DNA from: Phascolarctos cinereus
Lineage: Eukaryota > Chordata > Mammalia > Diprotodontia > Phascolarctidae
NCBI RefSeq assembly: GCF_002099425.1
Contig: NW_018344037.1
Coordinates: 6,398,501 to 6,462,500, forward strand
Direction: 5' to 3'
DNA: 64,000 bases
In this document: piece after piece, positions 45,737 through 56,689 of the stretch
Numbering within the stretch: the stretch's first letter is position 1
How the letters are laid out: each line of letters begins with the position of its first letter
Position numbers and translations under genes: made by a program
The notes under the pieces: model-generated
Told to the model about the DNA's origin: nothing
The model's database searches: none
The model's input: only the letters and a program-made list of their open reading frames with translations

Positions 45737-48440
45737 TGAGAGAATCAATCAATAAACATTTATTAAGCACTACTATGTGCAAGACGTTGGCCTTAAACAT
45801 ACAGTAAAAGATCAAAGACAGTTCTTGTCCTCAAGGAGCTTACAACATTAGGCAGGAGACAACATGCAAACAAACATAGAAAGCAAGTTACATACAGATG
45901 AATAGGAAGTATTTAACAAACAGAAGGCATTCCTGTGGAAGGTGGGAATTCAGTTGGGACTTAAAGGAAGGCATAGGGGTCAGTAGTTGTAGGAGAAGAA
46001 GGAAGGCATTCTAAACACGGGTGACCTCTAGAGAAAATGCCCAGAGCCTAGAAAGGGGAACGTCTTGTTTGTGGAATGGCCAGGATGCCAGTATTCCTAG
46101 ATAAAAGATTATATAACAAGGAAAAAGGTGTAAGAAGACTGGTAAAAGGAAGCTACATTATCAAAATCTTTGAATAACAAAAATAATAGTTTGTATTTGA
46201 TCCTGGAGGCAATAGCAAGTCACTGGAGTTTTTTGAGTAGAGGGGTAAAAAGATCAGACCTATGCTTTAATAAAATTACTCTAGTGGCTAAGTAGAGAAT
46301 GGATTGGACAGGGGGGAGACTTCAGGCAGGTGACACAGCAGTAAGATATTGCAATAATTCAGGCGTGAAATAATGCGGGCCTGCACTAGACTGGTGGCAA
46401 TGTCAGAGGAGGGAAGTGGAGCATATTAGAGAGATATTGAGAAGGTGAAATTAACAAGCCTTGGTAATAGCTTGGAAATAAAAGGTGAAAAACAGTGAGG
46501 AGTCCAGGATGACCCCTAGGTTTTGAGCGTGAGGGACTGGGATGATGGTGTAACCCTCTATAGTATCGGGTAAGGTATTCAGTGGTGAAGGTGTACATGG
46601 GGGCGGGGGGAGAGTTAAAGGGAAAGATAAATAGTCCACATTTGAACATCTTGAGTTTAAGGTGGCTGAAAGGCATTTGAAGATGCAAGATTGGAATTTA
46701 TCCAAAATTACAGACAAGACAAGTAAATTTGAGAAGCATCATCATAGAGATGATAATCAAATCCATAAGTGATGAGATTACTGAGTGAAATAATATAGAG
46801 GGAGAAGAGAAAAGGATCCAATACAGAAGCTTGAGGGACACCTACAGTTAGAGGGAATAATCTGGAAAAGTGTTCATGAAGCAAAGGAGACAGAGAAGGA
46901 GCAGTCATATAGGGAGAAGGAAAACCTGGAGAGAATGGTGTCCCAAAATCCTAGAAGAAAAAAGAAAGTCTCAAGGAAGAGAAAATAACTAACAGTGTCA
47001 GAGACTACAGAGAGGTCAAAAAGAATAAGGATTGAGAAAAAAATGGATTTAGCAACTAAGAGGTCATTAGTAACCATGGAGGGAGCAGTTTTGGTGAAAT
47101 AAGGCCAGAAGCTGGATTCTGAATGGTTAAGAAGCCAGTGAGAGGTGAGAAAGTGAAGACATCTATTGTAGGTAGCCTTTATGAGGAGTTTAGCTACAAA
47201 ATACAGAAGAGATATGGATGATAGTTAGCAGGGATGGAAAACCTCATAGGGACTGAACTAGTAGATAGGGAGAAATTGAAAATAAATAAGAGTAAGGATG
47301 ACTGAAGGCATAGTCTGTTGGAAGAGATGGAATGGAATGGAATCACCTGAACAAGTAGATAAGTTAGTCTTGGAAAGGAGTAAGGCTTCATTATGTGAGA
47401 CAGGGGTAAGTAGCAACTAGCACCTCATGATGGCAACTGGCTTCTGAGTAACTGGAGATGATAAAACGGAGCTCATGATAATGGACTCAGTGTTTTCTGT
47501 AACATATTAAGCAAGGTTCTAAGCTGAAAGAGGGATATGGGGAGAGCTGCAGGAGGTTTGAGGAGAGATGAAAAGTTCTGGAAAGGCCTCTGTGGAGAGT
47601 AGGATAGTGAGCAGATAAAGAGGCATAGGATTGCTTAGTAGTAATGAGGGTCTACATGAGTTTGTCTAACATAAGTTTGTAGTGAGCCTAGTGAAAACAG
47701 CTGCATTATTTTCTCCATCTACATCCAGTTGTCTGTATGTACTTACGATTGAAACTGAAGAATGGTGGGAGTGATTTAAGGCTGGCTTGTCTGGGGATAA
47801 TTGATGATATGATAAAGGGTTTAGGGATTCAAGAAAGGACAATGTAGATTTGAACTGAATGACCAAGGAGTCAGAAAGGAGAGAAGAAAGTGGCTACTGC
47901 CGGGGAGATGCCTGAGGAGAGAATTGAGGGGTCAAAAGGTTGAAGATCATGGCATAGAAATAAAGTAGATTTTTAAAAGGGAAGACAGAGAGAGAGGAAA
48001 AAAGTCAATAGATTATGGTCAGATAGGGGAATTTCATAATTCTTGAACATAGAGATAGTATATTTGTGTTTAACTGCAAGATGAAGGGTATGACAATCTT
48101 TGTGTATAGCTGAAGTATATAGTATGTGTATGCTGAAGTCCTCTGTGTGACGGCAGGAGTTAAAGAGAAAAAAATTCTGATTCAGATTTTGAATTCCTTG
48201 AAGAAGGAAGGGGACTGACCTGGGAGTCTATAGAAAATAGCTACCAGGATTTTAATTGGGTGGTAGATATGAATAGCATTAATCTAAAAAGAAGAGAGGT
48301 TATTGAGTAATGGAGGTAGGGGGAAAACCTGGGAGTGACAATGAGGAGCAAGGAGTATTTCAACTCCCTCAGTCTGACCAGTGAGCCAAGGAAAATGAAT
48401 GAAGGTGCAGCCCCTACTGGAAAGGGTGGTCAAGAAAGCT
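45737..48440 (-). repeat. L2-type LINE, about 2.7 kb, antisense, with RT remnants
   Basis: The longest element here. On the minus strand its 3' end is at 45737 ('cattaagcac'-type tail). Protein-level hallmarks survive. GVPQASVLDPFLFSLYIISL lies at about 46842 downward and corresponds to the GVPQGSVLGPLLF box of L2 reverse transcriptase. FDYHLYDDASQIYLS near 46752 is the catalytic YADD region, here YDDA, so the second Asp of the active pair is lost. QNLGVILDSSLFF near 46525 is the usual downstream box. Farther 5', 47391-47194 retains the leucine/serine-rich segment ahead of the RT fingers. Several frames are needed to follow it, so it is dead. The 5' end is not seen clearly. Confidence 0.88.
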
Positions 48441-48454
48441 GCGTCATAAGGAGT

Positions 48455-48545
48455 ATCAAGTTCGAGCTCTGGTGATTACTAGTTATGTGACTACAGGCAA
48501 ATAATTTAACCTTTATGAGTCTTAGATAACTCTTGAAGATTTATC
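48455..48545 (+). repeat. MIR-type SINE fragment
   Basis: Contains 'ctagttatgtgactacaggc' and 'ttaacctttatgagtcttag'. Confidence 0.6.
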
Positions 48546-49006
48546 ACTGAATTATACATGGCTACAATATGAATCTGAAGAAATTCCCATACCTATAAAA
48601 ATTATTTATATATATGTATATTTATATTTGATTTATTGCCTACCCCTTATAGCTTAGATTTGGGTATTATAGTATAACTGTGACATAAAGTAGCATACAA
48701 CTTCAATGTATTTATTCTGTATTTGCTCCTTTTAAACTTCGAGTTGTCCCTACACAGTTCTTTAATATTACATTATTTCAAGATTTTTTTTTATCCTTTT
48801 CCTTTCTTGAAAAATCCTAGTTTTAAATATATTTCTTCATGTACAAGCTGCTCTATTCACATGATGCTTTTTGTCATTATCTGAAACTTTCTAATTTTAT
48901 TTTATTTTTTTGAAGTTTTAGAACTAATGGCAACATTCTCTAAAGCCCTACTCTGATATTTCATTAAAACATAAAGGTAACTTTGGGTTCTATGCTAGCT
49001 GAAAGA
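48546..49006. other. unannotated AT-rich DNA
   Basis: Nothing recognised. Confidence 0.45.
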
Positions 49007-49207
49007 AAGGAATTCTTAATGTGGGGCCCATGAACTTTTTTAATTTTATTTTTTACATTTTGATAACTGTATTGCAATACAATTTATTTCCTTTGTAATC
49101 TTATATATTTTATTTTGTGTGTTAAAACAAAACTATAACATTATTCTGAAAATAGGCCCATAGACTTCATGAGACTACTTTTTTTGTAGTTAAAGCATAA
49201 GAAACTG
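49007..49207 (-). mobile_element. hAT-like MITE with 'ttcttaa' ends, second copy
   Basis: Contains 'ggaattcttaatgtggggcc', 'gcaatacaatttatttcctt' and 'gcccatagacttcatgagac', the reverse complement, diverged, of the family at 22398-22634. Confidence 0.65.
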
Positions 49208-49469
49208 AACCAAGTTCTGAGGATAAATTAGAATAAAGTAATGATTATTTTATAGGCCATATACTAAATCATAGAGGAGTTGTGAAGAGTTATCCACACT
49301 GATGAAATCACAAGTCATTGAAATATTAAAGTGAAAATCCAAACTAAAAAAAAATTCTAAATGAATACATTGAACCTGTTGTTAAGTGTATGGTTTTGTC
49401 ACCATATTTATGCTTAGATAAGTTTATATATCAACTTTTATGAATAGTTATTGTGAACAACAGAAAAGA
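49208..49469. other. unannotated DNA
   Basis: Short gap without recognised features. Confidence 0.4.
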
Positions 49470-49610
49470 ATATTACATTGAGAGCTAGTAGATAGAAGTT
49501 CTCATACTGGCCTTCCCAAAGAATGGCAGTATGATCTACGGTAAATCTCATTTGATCTCAGTTTCCTCAGCTACGAAATGATATTTTTGTCCAAATTCTT
49601 TTTAAGTTAA
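49470..49610 (+). repeat. MIR-type SINE fragment
   Basis: Contains 'gagagctagtagatagaagt' and 'gatctcagtttcctcagcta'. Confidence 0.6.
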
Positions 49611-50297
49611 TAGAAAAATTCAAATATAATTTTAAAAGAATTTGTAGGGTATATGTCTGCAGTCATATAGCCTTTAACTTCTGGGAGTATAAATACTAAA
49701 CTTCCCAATTTCCGATCAAGTCCTATTCTGATGAGTTACATGTCATAAAAGTAACCCCAAAATACTGAATGTTCCAACAATGGAATGTAAGTTTTGGCAG
49801 GTCACAATAAATGGAAAAGGTATAAATATGTTACAGGAAAGGATCTCTATATCTGTATTCCAAGGGCCAGATTACCTAAATTCAGAGTTTTCTATCTAGA
49901 ATATTGGCCACAGCAAAATATAAAGACTGTCAGAATGATAGAGCTTTTGATCTGTGATAGCAGATGGACCTCCCCCATAAATGAGAGGACACATATTTAT
50001 AAGTAATTCAACTAAATTAAGTTAATTTAGTTAAATTTAAGTCACTCAACTAAATTAGATTGCACAGACTTTGATTAAAATATATGTTAGTTGATATCTT
50101 TTGTTTTCACAAAACTTAGATTTTCCAATATTCAAAGGCATGTCATAACTCTTACTCCCCAAGAGCTTTGCAAAAATAAAAGGAAAAAAAGGGAGGAAAA
50201 AATGTTCAATCAAAGTGACATAACAAAAATCCTGGCATTATATATAGTGTTCTACTTCCATTGCTTCCCACTTTTGTGAGGAAATGGTTAGGTGTTA
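49611..50297. other. unannotated DNA
   Basis: No gene. A small 'caactaaatta/ttaatttagtt' inverted pattern lies at about 50009-50060. Confidence 0.4.
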
Positions 50298-50610
50298 TTT
50301 AAGCATATTTTTCCTTCAGTGCCAACATTTGTCCTTGTAATTCCATGGCATTTGGTTTTAATTGTTTTGTTGTTTTTTGTTATTCTATTTACTTCATTGT
50401 ATATATTGCTTTCCTGGTTTCGTTTACTTTGCTTGGCATCATTTCACATGCCTTTATTCATCATAATTCATCATTTCTTAAGCACAAGATCCCATTACAT
50501 TTATGTACCTCAAGTTATTTAGATATTTTCCCAATGATGAACCTCGTCTTTTTTTTTTCAAGTTCTTTGCTACTACAACAAGCCAAACTTTAATGAAGTC
50601 CCTACTATGT
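50298..50610 (-). repeat. L1 3' end, antisense
   Basis: Antisense L1: 'ttgctttcctggtttcgttt', 'attcatcatttcttaagcac' and 'caagttctttgctactacaa'. The two open frames on the + strand here are shadows. Confidence 0.72.
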
Positions 50611-50849
50611 GAAGGTAATTTTTTTTTAATGACACTAATTAAATGACTTTAATAAAATTAGAGTTTATAAAGGGAAGGGGACTTTGACACATACATAGAT
50701 ACATATGATATGAAGCAGAGTAAGATGGGAGCAAAAGTAAAAATCAAACATGAAACATGAAAATTTGAGGCTAGAGAACCCCTACAGCTACATGGATTAG
50801 AAAAGAAGAAACTCACTTGTTCTGAGCCTTCAAGTGATAGAGACTAGAT

Positions 50850-51037
50850 CAGTGGTGGGGAATCTACTGTCTCGAGACCACATGTGGCCTTCAAGGTCCT
50901 TGGGTGTGGCCTTTGACTGAGCTCAAATATTACAGAACAAATCCTTTTATTAAGGTGATTTTTTCTGTGAAGTTTGGATTCAGTCAAAGGGCTAAACATG
51001 AGGACCTAGAAGACCACATGTGGCCTTGAGGCCTTAG
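50850..51037. mobile_element. palindromic hAT-type MITE, second copy
   Basis: Same family as 2517-2720: starts 'cagtggtggggaatct' and contains 'gagaccacatgtggcc' with its reverse complement in the right arm. It is flanked by a perfect 8-bp duplication gactagat (50842-50849 and 51038-51045). The last ~15 bases of the right inverted repeat are absent although the duplication is intact. Confidence 0.85.
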
Positions 51038-51099
51038 GACTAGATCAACCTCAGAAGTGCTTTCTAGTTTTTTATAAAGAAACTTGATTTTTGCACTTT

Positions 51100-51184
51100 G
51101 ACTACTTGATAATATAATATTATATATTATATGAAAATATGAATAGGTATATGTATATATGTGTGTGTATATACATATATATAT
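51100..51184. repeat. TA/TG low-complexity tract
   Basis: Mixed TATA and TGTG units. The SINE that follows is flanked on both sides by the same 'atatgtgtgtgtat' text, so it probably inserted into this tract. Confidence 0.88.
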
Positions 51185-51428
51185 GTAGCTAGGTGGTGCA
51201 GTGGAGAGAACACTGGGCCTGGATTCAGGAAGACCTGAGTTCAAATCTGTCCTAAGACACTTAACAGCTGTGTGAACCTGGGCAAGTTACTTAACCCTGT
51301 TTGCCTCAGCTTGCTCATCTGTAAAATGATCTGGAGAAGGAAATGACAAACTACTCCAGTATCTTTCCCTAGAAAACCCTAAGTGCAGTCAAGAAGAGTC
51401 AGACACAACAGAAACAACTGAACGGTAG
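51185..51428 (+). repeat. MAR1-type SINE, full length
   Basis: Complete: 'tagctaggtggtgcagtgga', 'aagacctgagttcaaatctg', 'ctggagaaggaaatgacaaa', 'agtcagacacaacagaaaca', 'actgaac'. Confidence 0.93.
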
Positions 51429-51474
51429 AATGTGTGTATATGTGTGTGTATCCAAATACACCAGTCAAGATGCT

Positions 51475-51590
51475 TATAATTATTTTAATACCCTCCTAAT
51501 ATATCTTCTCTCTTTCAGTTTCTCACTACTACAATATACCTTTCATTGCTATAAGGAATCTACCAATGCACTCCAGCACCTTTTTTGCTA
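51475..51590 (+). repeat. L2-type LINE fragment
   Basis: Sense L2-like 'accctcctaatatatcttct' and 'tttcattgctataaggaatc'. Confidence 0.55.
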
Positions 51591-51594
51591 CTTA

Positions 51595-51727
51595 CAGACT
51601 CAGGAAACTGTTTATGGACCTTGGAGTTTAATTCACTTACCTGTAATCACACAACCAGTGTAAGTGTGAGGTAGCATTTAAACTCCAGCTCTACCATGGC
51701 TCTCAGGCCTGCTCAGAACACTAAACC
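51595..51727 (-). repeat. MIR/CORE-SINE fragment, antisense
   Basis: Contains 'cagactcaggaaactg', 'gtaatcacacaaccagtgta' and 'gtagcatttaaactccagct'. Confidence 0.6.
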
Positions 51728-51734
51728 ACTCCTT

Positions 51735-51918
51735 CTGACTTCACTATTTCAGTCACCATTAACCCAAAGTTCCATTTCAGAACCTTCCTGTTATCTTTCA
51801 CTCTTAGTTCTTTATCATTTCTCATATCCATTCAGTTATAAAGTCTTCTCTATTGCACCTCCAGAACCTTTATTGCATGTGCCCTTTCTTTTTTAGTTCC
51901 ACTGTTACTACCTTAATG
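51735..51918 (+). repeat. L2-type LINE fragment (left of SINE)
   Basis: Sense L2: 'gaaccttcctgttatctttc', 'atatccattcagttataaag', 'gcacctccagaacctttatt'. It seems to continue after the SINE at 52205. Confidence 0.7.
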
Positions 51919-52200
51919 AGAGGCAATATTATGTAAAGTGTGGGACTTGGAATCAGGAAGACCTAGTTCAGGTTGTGCTTTTGACTAGATATGTGATCAT
52001 GAGCAATTTAGTTAATTTCTCAATGCCCCAAACTATACAGAGTGTACATATATACAGACTATATAGATTCTATCTCTAAGACTATACATTGCAGACACAC
52101 TGCCATGTATTGATGAAGAAAGTCTCCCCAAAACAAAGTATCTAAAAAACTCCAATCAGACACCCAAATACCTACTAAGTAAAGTTCTAAATACCTTACC
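51919..52200 (+). repeat. tRNA-derived SINE with 'ctctaagactat' tail
   Basis: MAR-like head and core ('gggacttggaatcaggaaga', 'gatatgtgatcatgagcaat') followed by a distinct tail 'atctctaagactatacattg' and 'attgatgaagaaagtctccc'. A TATACA expansion lies between them. Confidence 0.75.
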
Positions 52201-52204
52201 TGTT

Positions 52205-52775
52205 ATTCAAGGAACTCTACACTTTGATGCTACCACGTCTGTGCAAACTTACTGCTTATTACATCTCTTCATGTTACATTCCATGCAAACTGGACTCTTT
52301 TCTAAACCTTGAATATTCCCTAAGCTTATAGGCCTTTACTTACATGATTCATTGTACTTATAATACCTCACACACCCTCTTACTCTGCTGAATTCCTACT
52401 ATTTTATTTTTTTGAGGTATTTCATTTTAGGATGGGCAGTGAAAAAACACTAGTGGGTAAAAATAGGAGACCAAATTGACTAAATGACCTTGGGGGTGCT
52501 TTTTAACTCCTTGGTTAGATAACCTTTCCCTGATCCCCAATATCAACAAAGAACCTTCCCACTAACCCCACACAGCACTTTGTTTTATACTGCCCATACA
52601 CACCAATCAAACAATTATTAAGTTAACTATGTTAGCATCCTCCTCTAATAAATTGTAAACTGAATGAGAGTAGAGATTAAGTCTTTTCTAAGCTTTTCTG
52701 TCCGCTGGCATGTGGCACAGGGCTCTGCATACAGAATACATTTAATCAACATTTGTTAAATTAAATTTGCTGAAT
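52205..52775 (+). repeat. L2-type LINE 3' portion (right of SINE)
   Basis: Sense L2: 'ccatgcaaactggactcttt', 'tctgctgaattcctactatt', 'aacctttccctgatccccaa', 'attgtaaactgaatgagagt', 'taatcaacatttgttaaatt'. The 52415-52500 part is unclear and may be a small insert. Confidence 0.8.
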
Positions 52776-53750
52776 ATATACATATTATGCCCTTATATAT
52801 AAGGAGGCAAAAATGGCTTTCAGTACTCTTTATTTCCAAATGTTGCTTTTCCAACATTTGGAAGTGTTTGTAGAGCTGAATTAATTACTAGACACTATAC
52901 TTTTCGGAGAATATTAAAAAATAGGTGTAAATGATGTATTTTTCATTTTCATCACTGGCTTAGTTGAAAGTTATGTGAAAAAAAATGCATGCTGTGAGAC
53001 AAATCTTTCAAAAGAAATATGGTTATTTAAAACATGGCTAAACTCCAAATGAATTCAATATTCCTCATTATATTCAATTTATTTGTTTCTGAAAGGCAGT
53101 TTTCCTTTTCCTTAGGTAGGATATGTAAATAATAAACTGGACACCTGCTCTTTTAGCATGTATTTTTGCACATTCCAGAGTGAAATATTATGTAAAAGCT
53201 ATACCCACAGCCTTTCAACTTCCACTCTTAGGAAAATGTCGTACATGCCTTTCCTCATTTTTACATAAATCTCTATTCACAGATCTTTAAATAGATTGAA
53301 AATGGATGATTTCTTTAAGTGCTAGAATTGTCATTTCTAATTTTTAAAGAAATAACCCACTTTACAATTGCGTATTATTCTGGCAGTGTCCTTTTAAAAT
53401 TCATTAAAGATATTACCTATCTTCACATTGTTTCTGTAAATTTTTGCTTTTTTGTATTACTGCAATTTTGGTAGCACTTGATCTTTGCAGACTGCTTTAT
53501 TCTCATTCACAGGACAATTTTCTGCAGAGGGAGATATTAGTCACTAGCCCTGTAATTCTGCTGGATAATTAGAAATACTTCTTTGCCTCAACTAAGATGT
53601 TACTTTGTAGAAGAAAAGCGTGGCAAGTCAGTGCCCCTGCTTTGACCAAAGCATACATTTTGCACTTTAACATACTCCTCTTTTTAGGGTTTTCTGCTTA
53701 TTGACAATTTGAGTATAGTTGTCTGTGCCAAGAATAAGGGTATGTTACGA
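52776..53750. other. unannotated DNA
   Basis: About 975 bp without recognised repeat or exon; moderately complex sequence. Confidence 0.45.
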
Positions 53751-53751
53751 G

Positions 53752-53858
53752 GCCTTTTCATCTCTCTGGGACTCAGTTACTCATATGTAAAATGATGTAA
53801 TTGGTGGACTAAAGGATCTCTAAGTTTCCCTTCCATTTGAAGATTCTACAATGTTTTG
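53752..53858 (+). repeat. CORE-SINE fragment with CR1-like tail
   Basis: Contains 'tctgggactcagttactcat' and the tail 'aggatctctaagtttccctt'. Confidence 0.7.
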
Positions 53859-53929
53859 CAAATGTTTTACATATTATACATACAAACACATACAATATAC
53901 ATATAATTGGATATTGTAAATTTAGCACT

Positions 53930-54112
53930 AGAAAGGAAATTGAGTTACTGTAGTACAATCCTTTCATTTTACACATGAGAGAAATGAGAAATGTGCCTGA
54001 GATAAGTTAAATGACTTGCCCACTGTCACATCTTTAATTAGTGACAGTTGGGATTTGAACTCAGATCTTATTACTCCAAAACAGTACTCTTTACGATGCA
54101 ACCTCAACAGTA
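53930..54112 (-). repeat. MIR/CORE-SINE, antisense
   Basis: Contains 'taaatgacttgcccactgtc' and 'gttgggatttgaactcagat'. Confidence 0.75.
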
Positions 54113-54504
54113 ATTTTCATACAACATTTTCCTTTCTAGATGTAAGGTAAAGATTTATAAAGAAGCATGTATCCAGGGTCGAATAGCTCTTGTCAAAGAA
54201 TATTTTCAACTATTTTGTGGACCTCATGGTGACATATTTGCAAGGGCTGTTGTATCATTGGGGTATAGAGATACAGTAGCATGTCTATCTGGATAGCCTA
54301 TCAGCATCATCAGCATCACCATCAATATCAACAAACATTGACAGCTCTGTGAGCTCATTCCTTTGCTCAGTGGCATCATGAAGAGTAAAATAGAGCAATT
54401 CCAAAGTTCATTTTCTTGACTGTCTCCGAGATTTGTCCATTTATTTTGTCCAAGGAACATACGCTATAATTTGGACCAGTCTTGCTGGGGTTAGACCAAA
54501 GGGC
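54113..54504. other. unannotated DNA
   Basis: No recognised element. A 78-codon minus frame (54460-54224) has no domain support. Confidence 0.4.
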
Positions 54505-54638
54505 TTAAAACATAGGATTTCAGAGTTATGAGTAAACTTAATGGTCATCTAGTTCAATGGTTATGTAAATAGAAATGCTGTCTATAACCTTACTGACAAG
54601 CTTCCACCATCTCTTGAATACATCCAGTAATAGGTAGA
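54505..54638 (-). repeat. CR1-type LINE 3' end, antisense
   Basis: Contains 'tttcagagttatgagtaaac', 'atggtcatctagttcaatgg', 'ccttactgacaagcttccac', the antisense CR1 tail order. Confidence 0.7.
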
Positions 54639-54639
54639 C

Positions 54640-54875
54640 TGCTATGTAGTAAGCACTGTACAAATATTATCTGATTTTATCCTCTCAGGAATCTTGGGAG
54701 ATAGGTGCTATTATTGCGCCTGTTTTACAGATGTGGAAAATGAGGCAGACAGAAGTTAAGTGACTCATCAAGGGTCACACAATTAGTAAGTTTCTAAAGA
54801 AAGATTTAAATTTAGGCCATTTTGACTGCAAGTCCAGTGCTCTAGCCACTGCATTACTTATCTAGCTGTATCTAG
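54640..54875 (-). repeat. MIR/THER1-type SINE, antisense, full length
   Basis: Contains 'aagcactgtacaaatattat', 'gaggcagacagaagttaagt' and 'tgctctagccactgcattac'. Confidence 0.88.
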
Positions 54876-55014
54876 CCTACTTCATGATGTATCCCATCCC
54901 GCTTTTGTACTTCAAAGGCTTTTATCACTCAATATGGATCTGAAATCTGTTTTCAATAATTTCTAAACACTGCCCCTAGGCTATATTCTCAGGACAAACA
55001 AAATAAAATAAGCT

Positions 55015-55135
55015 GTAATGAAGGAAGTGTTGAACTTAAAATCAAGAGATCTGCGTTTGAATATTCCCTCAGACTATTACTAATTGAATAGCTACAAGCA
55101 TGCCAGAACCTCCATTTAAGTAGATAGAGTAACTG
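55015..55135 (+). repeat. SINE fragment
   Basis: Weak head and core ('caagagatctgcgtttgaat', 'cctcagactattactaattg'). Confidence 0.45.
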
Positions 55136-55234
55136 ATCGTTTTAATACCTATTAACCCAGGTTGTTTTGAGGAAAGCATTTTGTAAAAGCATTTTGTAAA
55201 ATTTAAAGAGCTATATAAACATGATCCTGGTGCA

Positions 55235-55397
55235 AAGGCATTGTTCTCAGAAGATGTGGATGTAAGTTCCTTCTCTGACATTGACAACTTTTGTGATTTT
55301 GAACAAGTCAGATAACCTCACTTATCTGGTAAATGAGGGGATTGTACTAGATTGCCTTTTGATATCTCTTCTAGCTCAACATCTATGATTCTGTGAA
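55235..55397 (+). repeat. CORE-SINE with CR1-like tail
   Basis: Contains 'aacaagtcagataacctcac', 'gaggggattgtactagattg' and 'aacatctatgattctgtg'. The tail closely resembles a CR1 3' end. Confidence 0.75.
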
Positions 55398-55822
55398 ATG
55401 GTATTCCATATAACAGATCTTCCAATTACTGAGAAGAGAACTAACATGTCACTGCTAAGTAGTTTCAATAGCAGGAATCCCAAGGCTTTTCTGATGAGTT
55501 TTCATATGGGAGTTGACTCTGCTACTGAAAACCCCAATTATTACTATATATCTTGTCTCTGTGACATATTTGTAATCAGCTTCTAGAATTTACCACTTCA
55601 TTCATCATCAGTTTCAACTTCAATTGACCTTTGTTCAGATTCATACCACTGCATTTCTGCTCTACTCAGGACTAAGTTCATCCATTTCTACTCAGAAATA
55701 TATAATACCAATACTAGAGCAACTAGACCACCCCTTATATGTAAACTGGTCCTTTCCATATTCAAGACATGGTGACAACTCAAAAAGACATCAGTTATAC
55801 TTGAGAGATCATATTTCCTTTT
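55398..55822. other. unannotated DNA
   Basis: Nothing recognised in about 425 bp. Confidence 0.4.
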
Positions 55823-55834
55823 TGCTTTACTCTA

Positions 55835-56006
55835 TTTTTTTTTCTTTTCTTTTCTTTTTTTTTTTTTTAGGCGATAGGGGTTAAGTGACTTGCCCAGGGT
55901 CACATAGCTAGTTAAGTGTCAAGTGTTTGGTCTGAGGCCGGATTTGAACTCAGGTTCTCCTGACTTCAGGGCCAGTGCTCTAGCTACTGCGCCACCTAGC
56001 TGCCCC
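55835..56006 (-). repeat. WSINE1-type SINE, antisense, with 12-bp target duplication
   Basis: T-rich tail complement (55835-55870), then 'ggggttaagtgacttgccca', 'ggatttgaactcaggttctc' and the head ending 'cacctagctgccc'. It is flanked by a perfect tgctttactcta duplication at 55823-55834 and 56007-56018. A fairly recent insertion. Confidence 0.95.
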
Positions 56007-56339
56007 TGCTTTACTCTACATAACTGTTCATTCAGACTATTTATATAATTTTCTTATGGTATCTGACTTAGAATTTCCATGCAATGTTCTTATTCCCCAT
56101 CCAATTTCAGTATAAAGTTCTCTGGCTCAGGTCTGCAGGGCTACAAGCACATGGATTATTTTAAAACTTCATTGGATATACTCTATTATACAGCTAAAAG
56201 TACATCAATTATGAATCTAGGAATAAAACACTAATCCCAAAATGCAAATTTCCTTCTTACACACCAATATGTTGAAAAGTTATCTATTTCCCATAATCTA
56301 CAAAATTTGTTAAGACTATTAGTTTCAGAGAAATCCCAC
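56007..56339. other. unannotated DNA
   Basis: Nothing recognised beyond the target duplication. Confidence 0.4.
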
Positions 56340-56405
56340 CCTGAATTGATGGAAGCAGTTTCTTTATGCAGGAGTTCCCTATATCAGTGAAATCACAGAT
56401 TCAGA
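56340..56405 (+). repeat. SINE tail fragment
   Basis: Contains 'aggagttccctatatcagtg' and 'aaatcacagattcagaacct', like the far 3' tail of the SINE type at 51919. Confidence 0.5.
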
Positions 56406-56689
56406 ACCTATTACTATTAACAGCATACCTGGGCATTTGTGGATGGCTCCAGGTTACTGCCAATGGGAATACAGACCCAAAAGAGACCATAAGACCACAT
56501 TCCTTCCATGGTTCCCCCTGACTCTACCAACTAATCACATTGCCATTTTCTGTTTTGGTATGAGGGATAGCGGGGTATATAGATGTCTTGAGTACCTGGC
56601 CAAGCAATGTAGATATCATGATTTCATGACAGCCCATCCATACTAAGACAAGTTATTTCATTGGTTATCAGTAATTGTGAGATGCTGTA
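56406..56689. other. unannotated DNA with a 69-codon frame
   Basis: The frame at 56437-56646 is not recognised and lacks splice or start support. Confidence 0.35.

Noticed and set aside
46386-47391. Set of adjacent minus-strand frames as a host gene
   Set aside because: Their motifs (GVPQ, YDDA, NLGVILDSS) are those of L2 reverse transcriptase, so they are LINE remnants.
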